A DNA stretch of 64,000 bases from CAVXYG01 sp963766005 (GCA_963766005.1 CAVXYG010000009.1:62001-126000); one strand, 5' to 3'; shown: positions 25,373 through 37,625, counted from the first letter of the stretch. Numbers and translations: made by a program. The notes: generated by a model not told the origin, from the letters alone.

Positions 25373-25616
25373 TCGATCCTGTGTCGGAGGCTCCGCCTAC
25401 CCTGGAGTCGGGCGCCGGTGCCAAGGACGCAGGCCCGACAACTCGCTCGAACGGCCGTGAAGCCCTGGAGATCGGGCATCGCGACGACCTGTTGGCCCCG
25501 GTCAGCCTCGACGCGCTGGTACTGCCGGAGCCCACGCTCGACGACCCGTCACCGGAGCCGGTCCCGTGCCATCCGACCTCGACCCTGCGGTCCTCGCCGG
25601 CCGCCCGCGCGGCGCG

Positions 25617-27389
25617 TCAGGGCCAGATCACCGGGACCAAGATCACGAGTATCGTCACCGTGGTGATGGTCAGCGGCAGGCCGAGACGCCAGTAGTCGGT
25701 GAACCGGTAGCCGCCGGGACCGTAGACCATCGTGTTGGTCTGATACCCGATCGGTGTGAGGAATGCGGCCGAAGCGGCAACGGCGACGGCGACGGAGACG
25801 CCGATCGGGTTCAGCCCGGTGCCGGCCGCCAACGACAACGCGATGGGGAACATGAGCAGCGCGGCCGCATTGTTCGTGATCATCTCCGTCAGCACGATCG
25901 TCGCCAGGACGATGCCCAACAGCGCCCCCCGGTCGCCGAAGTCCCCGAAGGCCGTGGACAGCGCGTTCGCCGCCGAGGAGGCCAGACCCGTGCTCTCCAT
26001 GGCCGCCGCGAGGCCGAAAGCGGCGGCGATGATCACGATGACTTCCAGGTCCACGCTGCGGCGGGCCTCGGTCGCCGACAGGACTCCGACCACCACCATG
26101 AGCAGCGCACCGACCAGCGACCCGACCAGGATCGGCACGAGGTCGAGCGTGGCGAGCACAATGATGCCGCCGAGGATCGCCAGCGCTCCTGCCGCCTTGG
26201 TCGAGGAGATGGGCGCCGATCGAGAGGGCCCCATCGGCGCGATGATCAGGAAGTCGTCGCGGTCCCCCCAGCGATCCTTGAAGCCGGGGTCCGACACCAG
26301 GATCAGCGTGTCGCCGAGGCGCAACGGGACCTGGCCGAGCTTGGCATCGAGGAGCCCTCCGTCGCGGTGGATCGCGACCACTGCGGCCTGGTACTTCCCC
26401 CGGAAGCCGGCATCCTTCAGGGTGGCCCCCACCAGCGCCGACCGGGTGCCGATGACCGCTTCGTAGTAGCGCACAGCGGGGTCCTGCAGCGACTCGATGT
26501 GCTCGTTCTCCGCCGAGACCAGGCCGCGCCTGCTCTGCAGGTCGAGCACCTTGCCGGCTTGACCGGCAAACCGCAGCCGGTTGCCGCCGCGAAGCACGGT
26601 CTCCGGCCGGACGGGGGCGATGATCGTGTCGCCTCGGTCCACGGAGGTGAGGAACACGCCCTGCAACTCGCGCAGCCCGGCCTCCTCCACCGTCTTGCCG
26701 TCCACCGGACCGGCGGGCGTCACCACGAGCTCGACATAGAAGTCGCGCCACTGCTCCTGCAGCTCCTGCGCGACGCTGCGTCGAGCCGGGAGGACCCTCG
26801 GCGCGATCAGGACGATGAGCGCGATCCCGACGACGGCGATCGGCAGCCCGACCTTGCCGATCTCGAAGAAGCCGAGCGCCCCGAGTCCCCGCTCCTCCAT
26901 CAGGCCGGAGACGACCAGGTTCGTGGAGGTGCCGATCACCGACAGCAGTCCGCCGAGGATGACCGCGAAGGACACGGGCATGAACAGTTTCGACACCGAG
27001 ACCCGGTGGCGCTCGGCCCACGACTGGATCTCCGGGATCAGCATGGCCACGATCGGCGTGTTGTTCAAGAAGCCGGAAGCCGCGGCACTGGGGATGGCAA
27101 GCCGGGCCAGCGGGACGCGGACGCCGGGCCTGTTGCCCAGCGCCCCGTGGAGCAGCGGAACCAGTGCGCCGGTCTTCTGGACGCCGGCGGCCACCACGTA
27201 GAGGGCGGCCACGGTGAGGGGCGCCGGGTTGGAGAAGCCGGACAGGGCTTCGTCGGTGTCGATGATCCCGAGGGCCAGCAGCGTGATCGTTCCGCCGAAG
27301 ATCACGACTGCCGGGGACGCGGAGGCGCGGATGAGCAGGACCAGCACGGAAGCGATCACGGCAAGCGTCAGCCAGGCGTCCCAGGACAT
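25617..27389 (-). CDS. SLC13/DASS-type anion transporter with two TrkA-C domains
   Basis: A 590-residue permease of the divalent anion:Na+ symporter type. The N-terminal half (to about 185) contains helices and the conserved FLNNTPIVAMLIP and SVIGTSTNLVVSG clamshell motifs. Two cytoplasmic RCK/TrkA-C domains follow (about 205-395), and the second membrane half carries EMITNNAAALLMFP and LTPIGYQTNTMVYGPGGY, the mirrored SNT-type motifs. Such transporters import sulfate, dicarboxylates or related anions. I use the ATG at 27389 (MSWDAWLTLAVIAS). The 244 bases after its stop contain no gene I can support. Confidence 0.88.
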   Translation of the reverse strand: MSWDAWLTLAVIASVLVLLIRASASPAVVIFGGTITLLALGIIDTDEALSGFSNPAPLTVAALYVVAAGVQKTGALVPLLHGALGNRPGVRVPLARLAIPSAAASGFLNNTPIVAMLIPEIQSWAERHRVSVSKLFMPVSFAVILGGLLSVIGTSTNLVVSGLMEERGLGALGFFEIGKVGLPIAVVGIALIVLIAPRVLPARRSVAQELQEQWRDFYVELVVTPAGPVDGKTVEEAGLRELQGVFLTSVDRGDTIIAPVRPETVLRGGNRLRFAGQAGKVLDLQSRRGLVSAENEHIESLQDPAVRYYEAVIGTRSALVGATLKDAGFRGKYQAAVVAIHRDGGLLDAKLGQVPLRLGDTLILVSDPGFKDRWGDRDDFLIIAPMGPSRSAPISSTKAAGALAILGGIIVLATLDLVPILVGSLVGALLMVVVGVLSATEARRSVDLEVIVIIAAAFGLAAAMESTGLASSAANALSTAFGDFGDRGALLGIVLATIVLTEMITNNAAALLMFPIALSLAAGTGLNPIGVSVAVAVAASAAFLTPIGYQTNTMVYGPGGYRFTDYWRLGLPLTITTVTILVILVPVIWP

Positions 27390-27507
27390 GGAGCAAGGGT
27401 CGCATAGCGCCCGGCACCCCGAGCGCCATCGGCGGGCCATTCGGCCCTGGCACGATTCCCGCTCACCCGCCATCGTTTCGCCCAGAAGGAGTCCTTGGAG
27501 GTGCTGG

Positions 27508-29480
27508 ATGGGCCCGCGACGCTCCGCCGCCCCGCTGGCCGTCCTCGCCGTGCTGGCGCTGAGCCTCGGCGGCTGCAGCAGCGGGGAGGACTTCCCGACC
27601 GGCCGTTGGCGCTGGACGACGCTGGGCGACGGGGCGTTCGTCGTGGACTACCGCGAGGACGGCACGTACGCGGTCCTGGTGGGCCCTTCGACCCTGCAGA
27701 TGGAGCAGTTCGCCTCAGGGACCTACGAAGCCTCCGGTGATGAGCTGCGGTTCATCACGGACAACGGCTGCGGCGACGTGAGCGGGACGTACACCTGGCA
27801 GCTCGATCGAGGACGAGCTGCAGTTGGCCCTGGTGGCGGACGACTGCGAGATCCGGCGCAACGCCAATGACGGCGCCGTACTCGTCGCGATGGACAACGG
27901 CGAGGGCGGCCCCGCCGCCGCAGAGCCGGTCGCCGACCCCGTGCCGTGGTGGAACGAGCAGACCTTCTACGAGGTCTTCGTGCGCAGCTTCGCCGACAGC
28001 GACGGCGACGGCAACGGCGACCTGCAGGGGCTCATCGAGAGGCTGGACTACCTCAATGACGGGGACCCGACCACCACCGGCGATCTCGGCGTCACTGCCC
28101 TGTGGCTGATGCCCATCACCCAGTCGCCGAGCTACCACGGCTACGACACCACCGACTACACCGGGATCGAGGCCGACTACGGCACCAACGAGGACTTCCG
28201 GACCCTGATCGCGGCGGCGCACGAGCGGGGCATGAAGGTCGTCATGGACCTGATGCTGAACCACACCTCCAGCGAGCACCCGTGGTTCGTCGACGCGACC
28301 TCCAGCCCGGACTCGGCCATGCGCGACTGGTACCTCTGGAGCGCCTCCGACACCGGCCAGCAATCCCCCTGGGGAACCTCCGTCTGGCATCCCGGCGGCG
28401 GCGGGTACTACCTGGGCCTGTTCTGGCAGGGCATGCCCGACCTGAACTACCGCAACGACGCGGTCACGCGAAGAGATGTACGACGTGGCGCGGTTCTGGA
28501 TTGAGGACATGGGCGTCGACGGGTTCCGCCTCGACGCGGTGCGCCACCTGATCGAGGAGCAGGGCAGCGTCTCCGGCACGCCCGAGACCCACGCCTGGCT
28601 GGTGGCCTGGGACGACTACCTCGATGCCATCGATCCGCAGTTCCTGACGGTCGGCGAGGTGTGGGACGACACCCCCGTGGCGGCGCCCTACGTCACCGGC
28701 GACGAGGTGGACATCGCCTTCGAGTTCGCCATCGCCAACGGGATCCTCACCAGCGTCCAGATCAGCAACCCGGCGCCGTTCGGCACCGCACTCTCCCTAG
28801 CGTTGGCGGCCTACCCGGCGGGGCAATTCGCGCCGTTCCTCACCAACCACGACCAGGATCGGGTGATGTCGCAATTCGGGGGCGACCTCACCAAGGCCGA
28901 GCTGGCCGCCACCGCGATGCTGACCCTGCCCGGTGTCCCGTTCGTCTACTACGGCGAGGAGATCGGCATGGTCGGCCAGAAGCCGGACGAGCAGATCCGC
29001 ACCCCGATGCAGTGGGACGGCAGCGCCAGCGCCGGCTTCACCTCAGGCACACCGTGGGAGCCGATCAACGCCGACGCGGCGACGGTCAACGTGGCGGCGC
29101 AGAGCGGCGACCCCGACTCCCTGTGGTCGCACTACCGCGCGCTCATCGCGGCCCGGGCCGAGCACGTGGCGCTGCGCACCGGCGGACTGCAGTCGCTGGA
29201 GTCTGCGTGCCCGACCGGGTACGCGTTCACGCGCAGCAGTGCCGACGGATCGGACAACGTCCTGGTGGCGCTGAACTTCAGCGGCAGTTCGGCGCAGTGC
29301 GCGTTCTCCGCGGACGCGACCGGGATCCCGGAGGGCGACTACCAGGCCGTGGATCTGCTGACCGGACAGGCCGCCGGCGACCTCAGCGTCGGGCGCGGCG
29401 GCGCGATCTCGGAGTACCAGCCCGCCGATGCGCTGGGACCTCGGCAGGGGCTGGTGCTGGGGCTGCAGCCGAACGGCTGA
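27508..29480 (+). CDS. Lipoprotein alpha-amylase (GH13), two frameshifts
   Basis: One gene split over three frames. Frame one starts MGPRRSAAPLAVLAVLAL and ends the signal peptide with the lipobox LGGC, followed by a small beta domain. Removing one base near 27808 continues into EDELQLALVADDCEIRR, and removing one near 28467-28471 continues into EEMYDVARFWIEDMGVDGFRLDA. The repaired product is 656 residues. GH13 motifs are present: MDLMLNH (region I), DGFRLDAV (region II, nucleophile Asp), GEVWDD (region III, Glu) and FLTNHDQDR (region IV). It should be a lipid-anchored extracellular alpha-glucan hydrolase. The N-terminal domain before the catalytic barrel is unusual. Confidence 0.82.
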
Positions 29481-29639
29481 GCGCCGCTGCTCATGCGTCG
29501 CCGGCGCGCAGCGTGAGGGTGCCCGGCATCCTCACCCGGGCCACCTCGACGCCGCGACTCCCGGTCCCGGCGCCACGGCCCGGGCAGGGAGGACCGATTG
29601 GCCCTTTCCACGACCGCCTGCGCCTGATAGGCGTGGTGT

Positions 29640-31392
<1,753 letters not shown>

Positions 31393-31396
<4 letters not shown>

Positions 31397-32406
31397 CCCC
31401 GATCCCGCAGGACCCGGTGCGCTTCCTGCGCGCGATGCTCTACGTCCGCCGCTTCGAGGAGCGGTGCGTGGAGCTGTACAGCCAGACCAAGATCCGCGGC
31501 TTCCTGCACGTCTACATCGGCGAGGAGGCGGTCGCCGCCGGTGTGATGGACGTGCTGCGACCCGACGACGCCGTGGTGGCCACCTACCGGGAGCACGGCC
31601 ATGCGCTGCTGAAGGGGATGACCGCCCGCAGCGTGATGGCCGAGATGTGGGGCAAGGCCACCGGTTGCTGCCGGGGCAGGGGCGGTTCGATGCACCTGTT
31701 CGACGCCGAGAGCCGCTTCTACGGCGGCAACGCCATCGTCGGCGGCGGCCTGCCACTGGCGGTCGGGCCTGGCGCTCGCCGACCAGCTGCAGCAGCGCGA
31801 CCGGGTGACCGTGTGCTTCTTCGGTGAGGGCGCCATGGCCGAGGGCGAGTTCCACGAGTCGATGAACCTGGCTGCGCTGTGGCGCCTGCCGGTGCTGTTC
31901 GTCTGCGAGAACAACCTCTACGCGATGGGCACGGCGCTGAGCCGGTCGGAGTCCGAGACGAACCTGGCGGTGAAGGCGGCCGCGTACGAGGTGCCGGCGT
32001 GGACGGTGGACGGGATGGACGTGCTGGCGGTGCACGACGCGGCGAGCCGTGCGGTGGACGCCATCCGCTGCGGCGGCGGGCCGCACTTCCTGGAGGCCAA
32101 GACCTACCGCTTCCGCGCGCACTCGATGTTCGACCCGGAGCGCTACCGCGACAAGGCCGAGGTCGCCCAGTGGAAGCAGCACGACCCGATCGAGACCCTG
32201 CAGGCCCGGCTGCACCGCCGCCGGATCTGCTGCCGGAGGGCACGGTGGACGGCTTCGAGGCGGAGATCGCCGAGAGCATCGACGATGCCGCCACCTTCGC
32301 CGCCGAGTCGCCGTGGGAGGACGAGGCCGACCTGCTGCGCTTCGTCTATCACCCCGACAGCACCGCGGCGGGCAGTCCGCTCGGGGTCACGGGGAGTCGA
32401 CCATGA
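31393..32406 (+). CDS. 2-Oxoacid dehydrogenase E1 component, alpha subunit, frameshifted
   Basis: A TPP-dependent E1 alpha subunit of the pyruvate/acetoin dehydrogenase type. It begins MTPIPQDPVRFLRAMLYVRR, with GFLHVYIGEEAVAAG, TYREHGHAL, GGSMHLFD and the TPP/metal motif FGEGAMAEGEFHESMNLAAL followed by ENNLYAMGT. Three single bases must be removed (31765-31767; 32215-32216; 32223-32224), giving 336 residues, the normal size. Its start overlaps the ligase stop and its TGA overlaps the beta-subunit ATG (ATGA). With the beta subunit it decarboxylates a 2-oxoacid and passes the acyl group to the E2 lipoyl arm. The true 2-oxoacid is unknown. Confidence 0.85.
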
Positions 32407-33388
32407 GCCGCCAGGAGACGACCTACCGCGAAGCGATGCGGGAGGCGCTGGCCGAGGCGCTGCGCACCGATGAGCGCGTGTTCATGATGGGCGAGGACAT
32501 CGGCGCCTACGGGGGCTGCTTCGGCGTGACCACCGGCCTGCTGGAGGAGTTCGGGCCGGAGCGGATCCGGGACACCCCGTTGTCGGAGTCGGCGTTCGTC
32601 GGAGCCGGGATCGGGGCGGCGCTGGGCGGGATGCGGCCGATCGTGGAGATCATGACCAGCAACTTCAGCCTGCTGGCGCTGGATCAGATCGTGAACACCG
32701 CCGCATCGCTGCAGCACATGTCCGGCGGGCAGTTCCACGTGCCCGCTGGTCATCCGGATGACCACCGGCGCCGGCCGGCAGCTCGCCGCCCAGCACTCCC
32801 ACAGCTTCGACGGCTGGTACACCCACATCCCCGGCATTCGAGTGCTGGCCCCGGCCACGGTCACCGACGCGCGCTGGATGCTGCCCGACCGCACTGGCCG
32901 ACCCGGATCCGGTGCTCATCTTCGAGCACGGCGGGCTGTACAACACCTCCGGCACCGTGGGCGCGGACGCCCCGGTGGACATCGACCGGGCGGCGGTGCG
33001 CCGCGAAGGCACCGACCTCAGCCTCATCACCTACGGCGGCACCCTGGCCACCACGCTGGCCGCGGCCGAGGAGTTGGCCCACGAGGGGGTCTCGGCGCAG
33101 GTGCTGGACCTGCGCACGCTCCGGCCGCTGGACGAGGCCGCCATCGTGGCCTCCGTCACCAAGACCCACCGGGCGGTCGTCGTCGATGAGGGCTGGCGCA
33201 GCCTCAGCCTGTCTGCAGAGGTGACCGCGCGGATCATCGAGCACGCCTTCTACGAGCTCGACGCACCGGTCGGCCGGGTGACCAGCGCGGAGGTACCCAT
33301 GCCCTACGCCCGCCACATGGAGCTGGCCGCCATCCCGCAGGTCGCGGACGTCCTGGCGATGGCGCGCACCACGATGGCAGGCGGGTGA
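32403..33388 (+). CDS. 2-Oxoacid dehydrogenase E1 component, beta subunit, frameshifted
   Basis: An E1 beta subunit: TTYREAMREALAEALRTD, VFMMGEDIGAYGG, DTPLSESAFVGAGIGAALGG (TPP-binding Glu region), RPIVEIMTSNFSLLALDQIV, then a C-terminal transketolase domain ending in LDLRTLRPLDEAAI and VVVDEGWRS. Single bases must be removed at 32742-32744 and 32889-32890 to restore a 327-residue protein. Both sites give smooth family-like joins (FHVPLVIRMTTG; MLPDALADPDPVLIFEHG). ATG 32403 overlaps the alpha-subunit stop, and the E2 gene starts on its stop (TGATG). Confidence 0.85.
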
Positions 33389-34818
33389 TGGCGGTGGGCG
33401 AGTTCCTGATGCCGTCCCTGGGAGCCGACATGGATTCCGGCACGCTCCTGGAATGGCTCGTCGCGCCGGGCGACCTGGTGCACCGCGGCGACATCGTGGC
33501 GGTGGTGGACACCGCCAAGTCGGCCATCGAGGTCGAGGTGTTCCAGGAGGGGCGAATCGCAGAGCTGCTGGTCGCCCCGGGGACGGAAGTGCCGGTCGGC
33601 ACGCCGCTGGCCACGATCACCGCAGCGGGCGCACTGGACGAGGCCGAGCCGCCGCCGGCCGCACCGGGGTCGGGGGGACCGGTGCCCGAGGGGGCTCCGC
33701 TCCAGCCGGTCCCCGCCCGCGACGCTCCCGAGCCGGACCGCGACGAGCCGGACCAGTCTGCGCCGCCGCGGTCCAGGCATCCTGGCTCCGAGGCACCGCC
33801 CGACCAGAAGGCCGCGCCGGATATCGCCACGCCGTCGGTGGTGGACTTGGCCCGGATCGCCTCCCCGCCGGTGCGGCATCTGGCGGCGCAGCGGGGGGTG
33901 GACCTGGCCCACGTGCAGGGAACGGGGCCCGAGGGCCGGGTGACCCGGGCCGATGTGGAGCGGGCGGCTGTGCCGCAGGCCCTGGCCGACCAGCACCTCG
34001 GACGCACCGGGCGCCGCGTGACCCCGCGGGCCCGGCGGCTGGCCGCCGAGCGGGCGATCGACCTGGCCAAGGTCCCGGGCCAGACCATCACCGGCGACGA
34101 CGTCCCGCAGGCGGGTGCCCGAACCGGCGCGCCCACGCCGACGGGAACCGACCGTCGCGATGCGATGCGGCGGGCCACGGCGGCGCTCATGGCGCGGGCC
34201 GCCCGCGAGATCCCGCACTACTACGTGACGCGCACCGTCGATGCGCAGCCCATGATGCGGTGGTTGGCTGCCCACAACGCCGCACTGCCGGTCCGCCGGC
34301 GGGTGCTGCCCATCGCCGTGCTGCTGCGCGCGGTGACTGTTGCCGCGCGGGCCGTTCCGGAGCTGAACGGTCACTGGATCGAGGACGCCTTCGTCGCCGG
34401 CGACGGCGTCCATCTCGGCGTGGCGACCGCCACCCGCGGCGGGGGACTGCTCACGCCGTCGCTGCGCAACGCCGAGGTCGAGGACGTCGATACGCTGATG
34501 GCCCGACTCACCGACCTGGTCCTGCGGGCCCGGAAAGGTACCCTGCGCAGTTCCGAGATCGCGCCCGGCACCATCACGGTGAGCAGCCTCGCGGACGGCG
34601 GTCCCGATGCCTTGTTCGGCGTGATCTATCCGCCGCAGGTCGCCCTGGTCGGGGTCGGGGCGATCGCAGAGCGGCCGTGGTCCGTCGACGGGATGCTCAC
34701 CGTGCGCCCGACGCTCACCATCACGTTGGCTGCCGACCACCGCGCCACCGACGGCCGGACGGGTGCAGCCTTCTTGCAGACTCTTTCATCCGCACTGGCA
34801 CACCCGGAGGCATTGTGA
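33388..34818 (+). CDS. Dihydrolipoamide acyltransferase (E2)
   Basis: A 476-residue E2 core protein, intact. An N-terminal lipoyl domain (1-78) has the lipoylated lysine in VVDTAKSAIEVE (near 44). A Pro/Glu-rich linker follows, then two peripheral-subunit-binding domains: PPVRHLAAQRGVDLAHVQGT (about 159-192) and ARRLAAERAIDLAKVPGQTI (about 213-243). The catalytic acyltransferase domain is C-terminal, with ADHRATDGRTGAAF near 450 (catalytic His and Asp). One lipoyl domain but two binding domains is unusual. No E3 (dihydrolipoamide dehydrogenase) is encoded here, so it must use one from elsewhere. Confidence 0.9.
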   Translation: MAVGEFLMPSLGADMDSGTLLEWLVAPGDLVHRGDIVAVVDTAKSAIEVEVFQEGRIAELLVAPGTEVPVGTPLATITAAGALDEAEPPPAAPGSGGPVPEGAPLQPVPARDAPEPDRDEPDQSAPPRSRHPGSEAPPDQKAAPDIATPSVVDLARIASPPVRHLAAQRGVDLAHVQGTGPEGRVTRADVERAAVPQALADQHLGRTGRRVTPRARRLAAERAIDLAKVPGQTITGDDVPQAGARTGAPTPTGTDRRDAMRRATAALMARAAREIPHYYVTRTVDAQPMMRWLAAHNAALPVRRRVLPIAVLLRAVTVAARAVPELNGHWIEDAFVAGDGVHLGVATATRGGGLLTPSLRNAEVEDVDTLMARLTDLVLRARKGTLRSSEIAPGTITVSSLADGGPDALFGVIYPPQVALVGVGAIAERPWSVDGMLTVRPTLTITLAADHRATDGRTGAAFLQTLSSALAHPEAL

Positions 34819-35057
34819 ACGACGAGAACGCCCGCGACCTGGTGCTGCAGTCGCTCATGGAGGTGGCTCCGGAGTTCGACGGCGAGACGCTGGACGAGCA
34901 CGCGAGCCTCCGCGACGGGGCGGACCTGGACTCGATGGATTTCCTGGCCTTCGTTGCCGCCGTCTCCGAGGCGATCGGCGCCGACATCCCGGAGGCCGAG
35001 TACCCCCAACTGGACGGCATCGCCAAGGCCACCGCCTACGTCGCCGGGCGGTCCTGA
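34815..35057 (+). CDS. Acyl carrier protein
   Basis: An 80-residue acidic four-helix carrier. The motif ADLDSMDFLAFV carries the serine (near residue 40) that receives phosphopantetheine. Its GTG overlaps the E2 stop (GTGA), placing it firmly in the ligase-E1-E2 operon. It is not near fatty-acid synthesis genes, so a dedicated role in carrying the E2 or ligase product is likely but inferred. A PPTase that could load it is encoded at 46628-47005. Confidence 0.88.
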   Translation: MNDENARDLVLQSLMEVAPEFDGETLDEHASLRDGADLDSMDFLAFVAAVSEAIGADIPEAEYPQLDGIAKATAYVAGRS

Positions 35058-35115
35058 GGGGGAGCCGCGCGCCCGTCGGTCGCGGGAGGCCGCTCGCCGA
35101 CGCGGACTGAGGGCG

Positions 35116-35133
35116 GCGGGCGGGCCTGCCCGC
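35116..35133. terminator. Possible hairpin between ACP and the radical-SAM gene
   Basis: GCGGGC (35116-35121) and GCCCGC (35128-35133) form a six-base-pair stem in the 98-base convergent spacer. It is short and the region is GC-rich, so this is tentative. Confidence 0.3.
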
Positions 35134-35155
35134 AGTGGTGCGGTGACGCGCGGTC

Positions 35156-36553
35156 TCAGGCGGCGCCGGTGCCGCCTGCCGCTTCCTCGCTCTTCAGCAT
35201 CGCCAGCGCGCGCAGGATGTCCCGCGGAGTCCCGGCCACCGGCGTGAGCTCGTCCGCCCACACCGCGGTGGCGGAGTAGTGGAACTGGAAGGGCCGGCCG
35301 ACCAGGGCGGGATCGCGCGCCTGGAGGAATCGTGCGGCGAACACCCGGGACGACCCGGCACCGGACACGCCGTCGATGGCGATCTTGCCGGGAGTCGACG
35401 ACATGGAGGGCCCGCGAACAGTGCGGGCCAGGCCCGGCAGCGACTGGTAGGCCCCGTGGAACACCTCGACCGCACGGGCGATGGGGACCTCGAAGTACTC
35501 CCGGGGCCCGGTGTCGCGCGCCATGAACATGTAATACGGCACGGCGCCCAGCGACAACTGCGTCGTCCACATCCGGCGCCAGACGTCGGCGTCGTCGTTG
35601 ATGCGGCGCATGATCGGTGCCTGGCAGTAGATGACAGCGCCGGTCGCGCGGATGCGCGCGATGGCGGTGCGGACCAGATCGGTGGACAGCTCCCGGTCGT
35701 GGCTGAAGTGCGCCATCACCGCGACCGTTCGACCCGAGGCCACGATCTGCTCGAACAGCCGCAGCAGGTCATCGGCGTCGGCGTCGCTGACGAAGCGCTG
35801 CGGCCAGTAGGCCAAGGACTTGGTGCCGAACCGGATCGTCCGCACCGACGGCACCTGCAGCAGCGGCTGGACATGGTTGCGCAGCCGCTGGGTGGTCATG
35901 ATCATGGGATCCCCACCGGTCACCAGCACGTCGGTGACCTCGGGGTGATCTCCCAGGTAGCCGATGAGGGAGTCCGGCGTCTTCGCCGCGAACCGCAGAT
36001 CGGCGTCGCCGACGAACTGCGCCCAGCGGAAGCAGTAGGTGCAGTAGGCGTGGCAGGTCTGGCCCTGCGCCGGGAAGTAGAGCGCGGTCTGCTGGTACTT
36101 GTGCTGGACCCCTTCGAGCTCCTCCTGCTCCAATTGCGGGACGTTCAGCTCCTGCTGCCCCGCGGGATGCGGGTTCAGCGCATCCCGGATCGCGGCGATG
36201 CCGGCCGCTCGCCTGGCCTTGCTCGCGGTGGAGACCAGTTCTCGCGCCTGCCGTTCGTGGGCTCGGCTGAGCATGCCCGGCTGCGGGAAGACGAGTTGGA
36301 AGATGGGATCCTCCGGTGCGGCGGACCAGTCGATGAGCTCGTCGAGCACGTAGCTGTTGGTCCGAAACGGCAGGATCGCGGAATGGACTGCGATCGTGTC
36401 GCGCTGCTCGGCACTCAACCCGTAGCGCTCGGCGATGGAGTCGAGGTGATGGGGGCCGAGCGCGTGATAGCGCGTGAGCTCCAGCCCGGTCGCCTCCTTG
36501 GCGCCGAGCTCCGCCTGCAGACCGGGCGCGCCCGGCTCCGTCGTGTTGTCCAT
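35156..36553 (-). CDS. KamA-family radical SAM protein (lysine 2,3-aminomutase-like)
   Basis: A 465-residue radical-SAM enzyme. The 4Fe-4S cluster cysteines are in CHAYCTYCF (CxxxCxxC, near 170). VLVTGGDPMIMTTQRL is the SAM-binding GGE-like motif, and SMSSTPGKIAIDG near 390 carries a lysine at the position that binds PLP in lysine 2,3-aminomutase. Members shift an amino group of lysine or of EF-P-bound lysine, among other substrates. The ATG at 36553 gives a start MDNTTEPGAPG. A flavodoxin gene is divergent, 268 bases away, and might supply electrons. Substrate uncertain. Confidence 0.8.
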   Translation of the reverse strand: MDNTTEPGAPGLQAELGAKEATGLELTRYHALGPHHLDSIAERYGLSAEQRDTIAVHSAILPFRTNSYVLDELIDWSAAPEDPIFQLVFPQPGMLSRAHERQARELVSTASKARRAAGIAAIRDALNPHPAGQQELNVPQLEQEELEGVQHKYQQTALYFPAQGQTCHAYCTYCFRWAQFVGDADLRFAAKTPDSLIGYLGDHPEVTDVLVTGGDPMIMTTQRLRNHVQPLLQVPSVRTIRFGTKSLAYWPQRFVSDADADDLLRLFEQIVASGRTVAVMAHFSHDRELSTDLVRTAIARIRATGAVIYCQAPIMRRINDDADVWRRMWTTQLSLGAVPYYMFMARDTGPREYFEVPIARAVEVFHGAYQSLPGLARTVRGPSMSSTPGKIAIDGVSGAGSSRVFAARFLQARDPALVGRPFQFHYSATAVWADELTPVAGTPRDILRALAMLKSEEAAGGTGAA

Positions 36554-36821
36554 AGTCCGACAGTAACCACGGTGTAACAGCACGATTGCGCGGTTGTATC
36601 GCAGGATGGTCGCAACTCGGTGCCACCCCCGGTCGGTCGGGTGCGGGCGGGGGTGGTTGTCCCGATCTGCCGGATATGGGTGAGTCTGCGGCGCGCAGCC
36701 TGCTCTGCACTCGCGACCTGAGGCCCCGGCGGCATCGGTGCCAGAGCGCGAGCGGTGGTCGGCTGGTGACCCGGACTGCACTACGGCAGGATCGGCTGGG
36801 ACACAGCGAGGTGGTGCACTG

Positions 36822-37574
36822 ATGCTCCCCGACCCCGTCCAGCGGTTCATCGACGCGGAGGTCGATGCGACCGCGACCGACTACTCAGACCTGCGGGCGG
36901 TCTTCCTCAACGGCACGCTGAAGCCCTCGCCCGAGATCAGCCACACCGAAGGCCTCATCGCCATCAGCAGGCACATCCTCGACCGGCTCGGGGTGCGGAC
37001 CGACATCGTGCGGACCGTCGATCACACCATCCCGCCCGGCGTGCAGCCCGACCTGCGCGAGCATGGCTGGCCGACCGACGACTTCCCCGACCTCTACCGC
37101 ACCCTCATCGAGCCTGCCGACATCGTGGTGCTGGCCACCCCGATCTGGCTCGGCGACCAGTCCTCGATGACCAGGCTCATGATCGAGCGCCTCTACGGCT
37201 GGTCCGGCCACCTCAACGCGGCGGGCCAGTGGAGCTACTACGGCAAGGTCGGCGGCGCGATCATCACCGGCAACGAGGACGGCGCCAAGCACTGCGCGGC
37301 GCAGATGCTGTACGCGCTGAGCCACATCGGCTTCACCATCCCGCCGCAGGTCGATGCCTACTGGGACGGCGAGGCCGGGCCCGGTCCGTCCTACCTCGAC
37401 GACCACAGCGGTGAGCACAACAACTGGACGACCCGGAACACGGTGTTCGCCACCTGGAACATGCTGCACGCCGCCCGGCGGGTGAAGGACGCCGGTGGCA
37501 TCCCGGCCTACGGCAACATCACCACCAACTGGGACCTCAGCAATCCCGAGCATCCCAACCCCGAGTACCGCTGA
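36822..37574 (+). CDS. Flavodoxin-family NAD(P)H-dependent oxidoreductase
   Basis: A 250-residue flavodoxin-fold protein. The FMN phosphate loop is near LNGTLKPSPEISHTEGL (about 29-45), then DIVVLATPIWLGDQSSMTRL and GGAIITGNEDGAKHCAAQML, typical of NADPH-dependent FMN reductases. The last 60 residues (EHNNWTTRNTVFATWNMLHA) are a conserved extension in this subgroup. It is divergent from the radical-SAM gene. Physiological partner unknown. Confidence 0.82.
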   Translation: MLPDPVQRFIDAEVDATATDYSDLRAVFLNGTLKPSPEISHTEGLIAISRHILDRLGVRTDIVRTVDHTIPPGVQPDLREHGWPTDDFPDLYRTLIEPADIVVLATPIWLGDQSSMTRLMIERLYGWSGHLNAAGQWSYYGKVGGAIITGNEDGAKHCAAQMLYALSHIGFTIPPQVDAYWDGEAGPGPSYLDDHSGEHNNWTTRNTVFATWNMLHAARRVKDAGGIPAYGNITTNWDLSNPEHPNPEYR

Positions 37575-37625
37575 GCGCCTGTCTGCTGCTGTCCGCAACC
37601 GGTCCGGACCCCGTACCCTGTGCGC

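Noticed and set aside
25373..25616. C-terminal extension or gene between the hydrolase and the SLC13 transporter
   Set aside because: Open frames are low-complexity shadows with no motif; no hairpin clear enough to call either.
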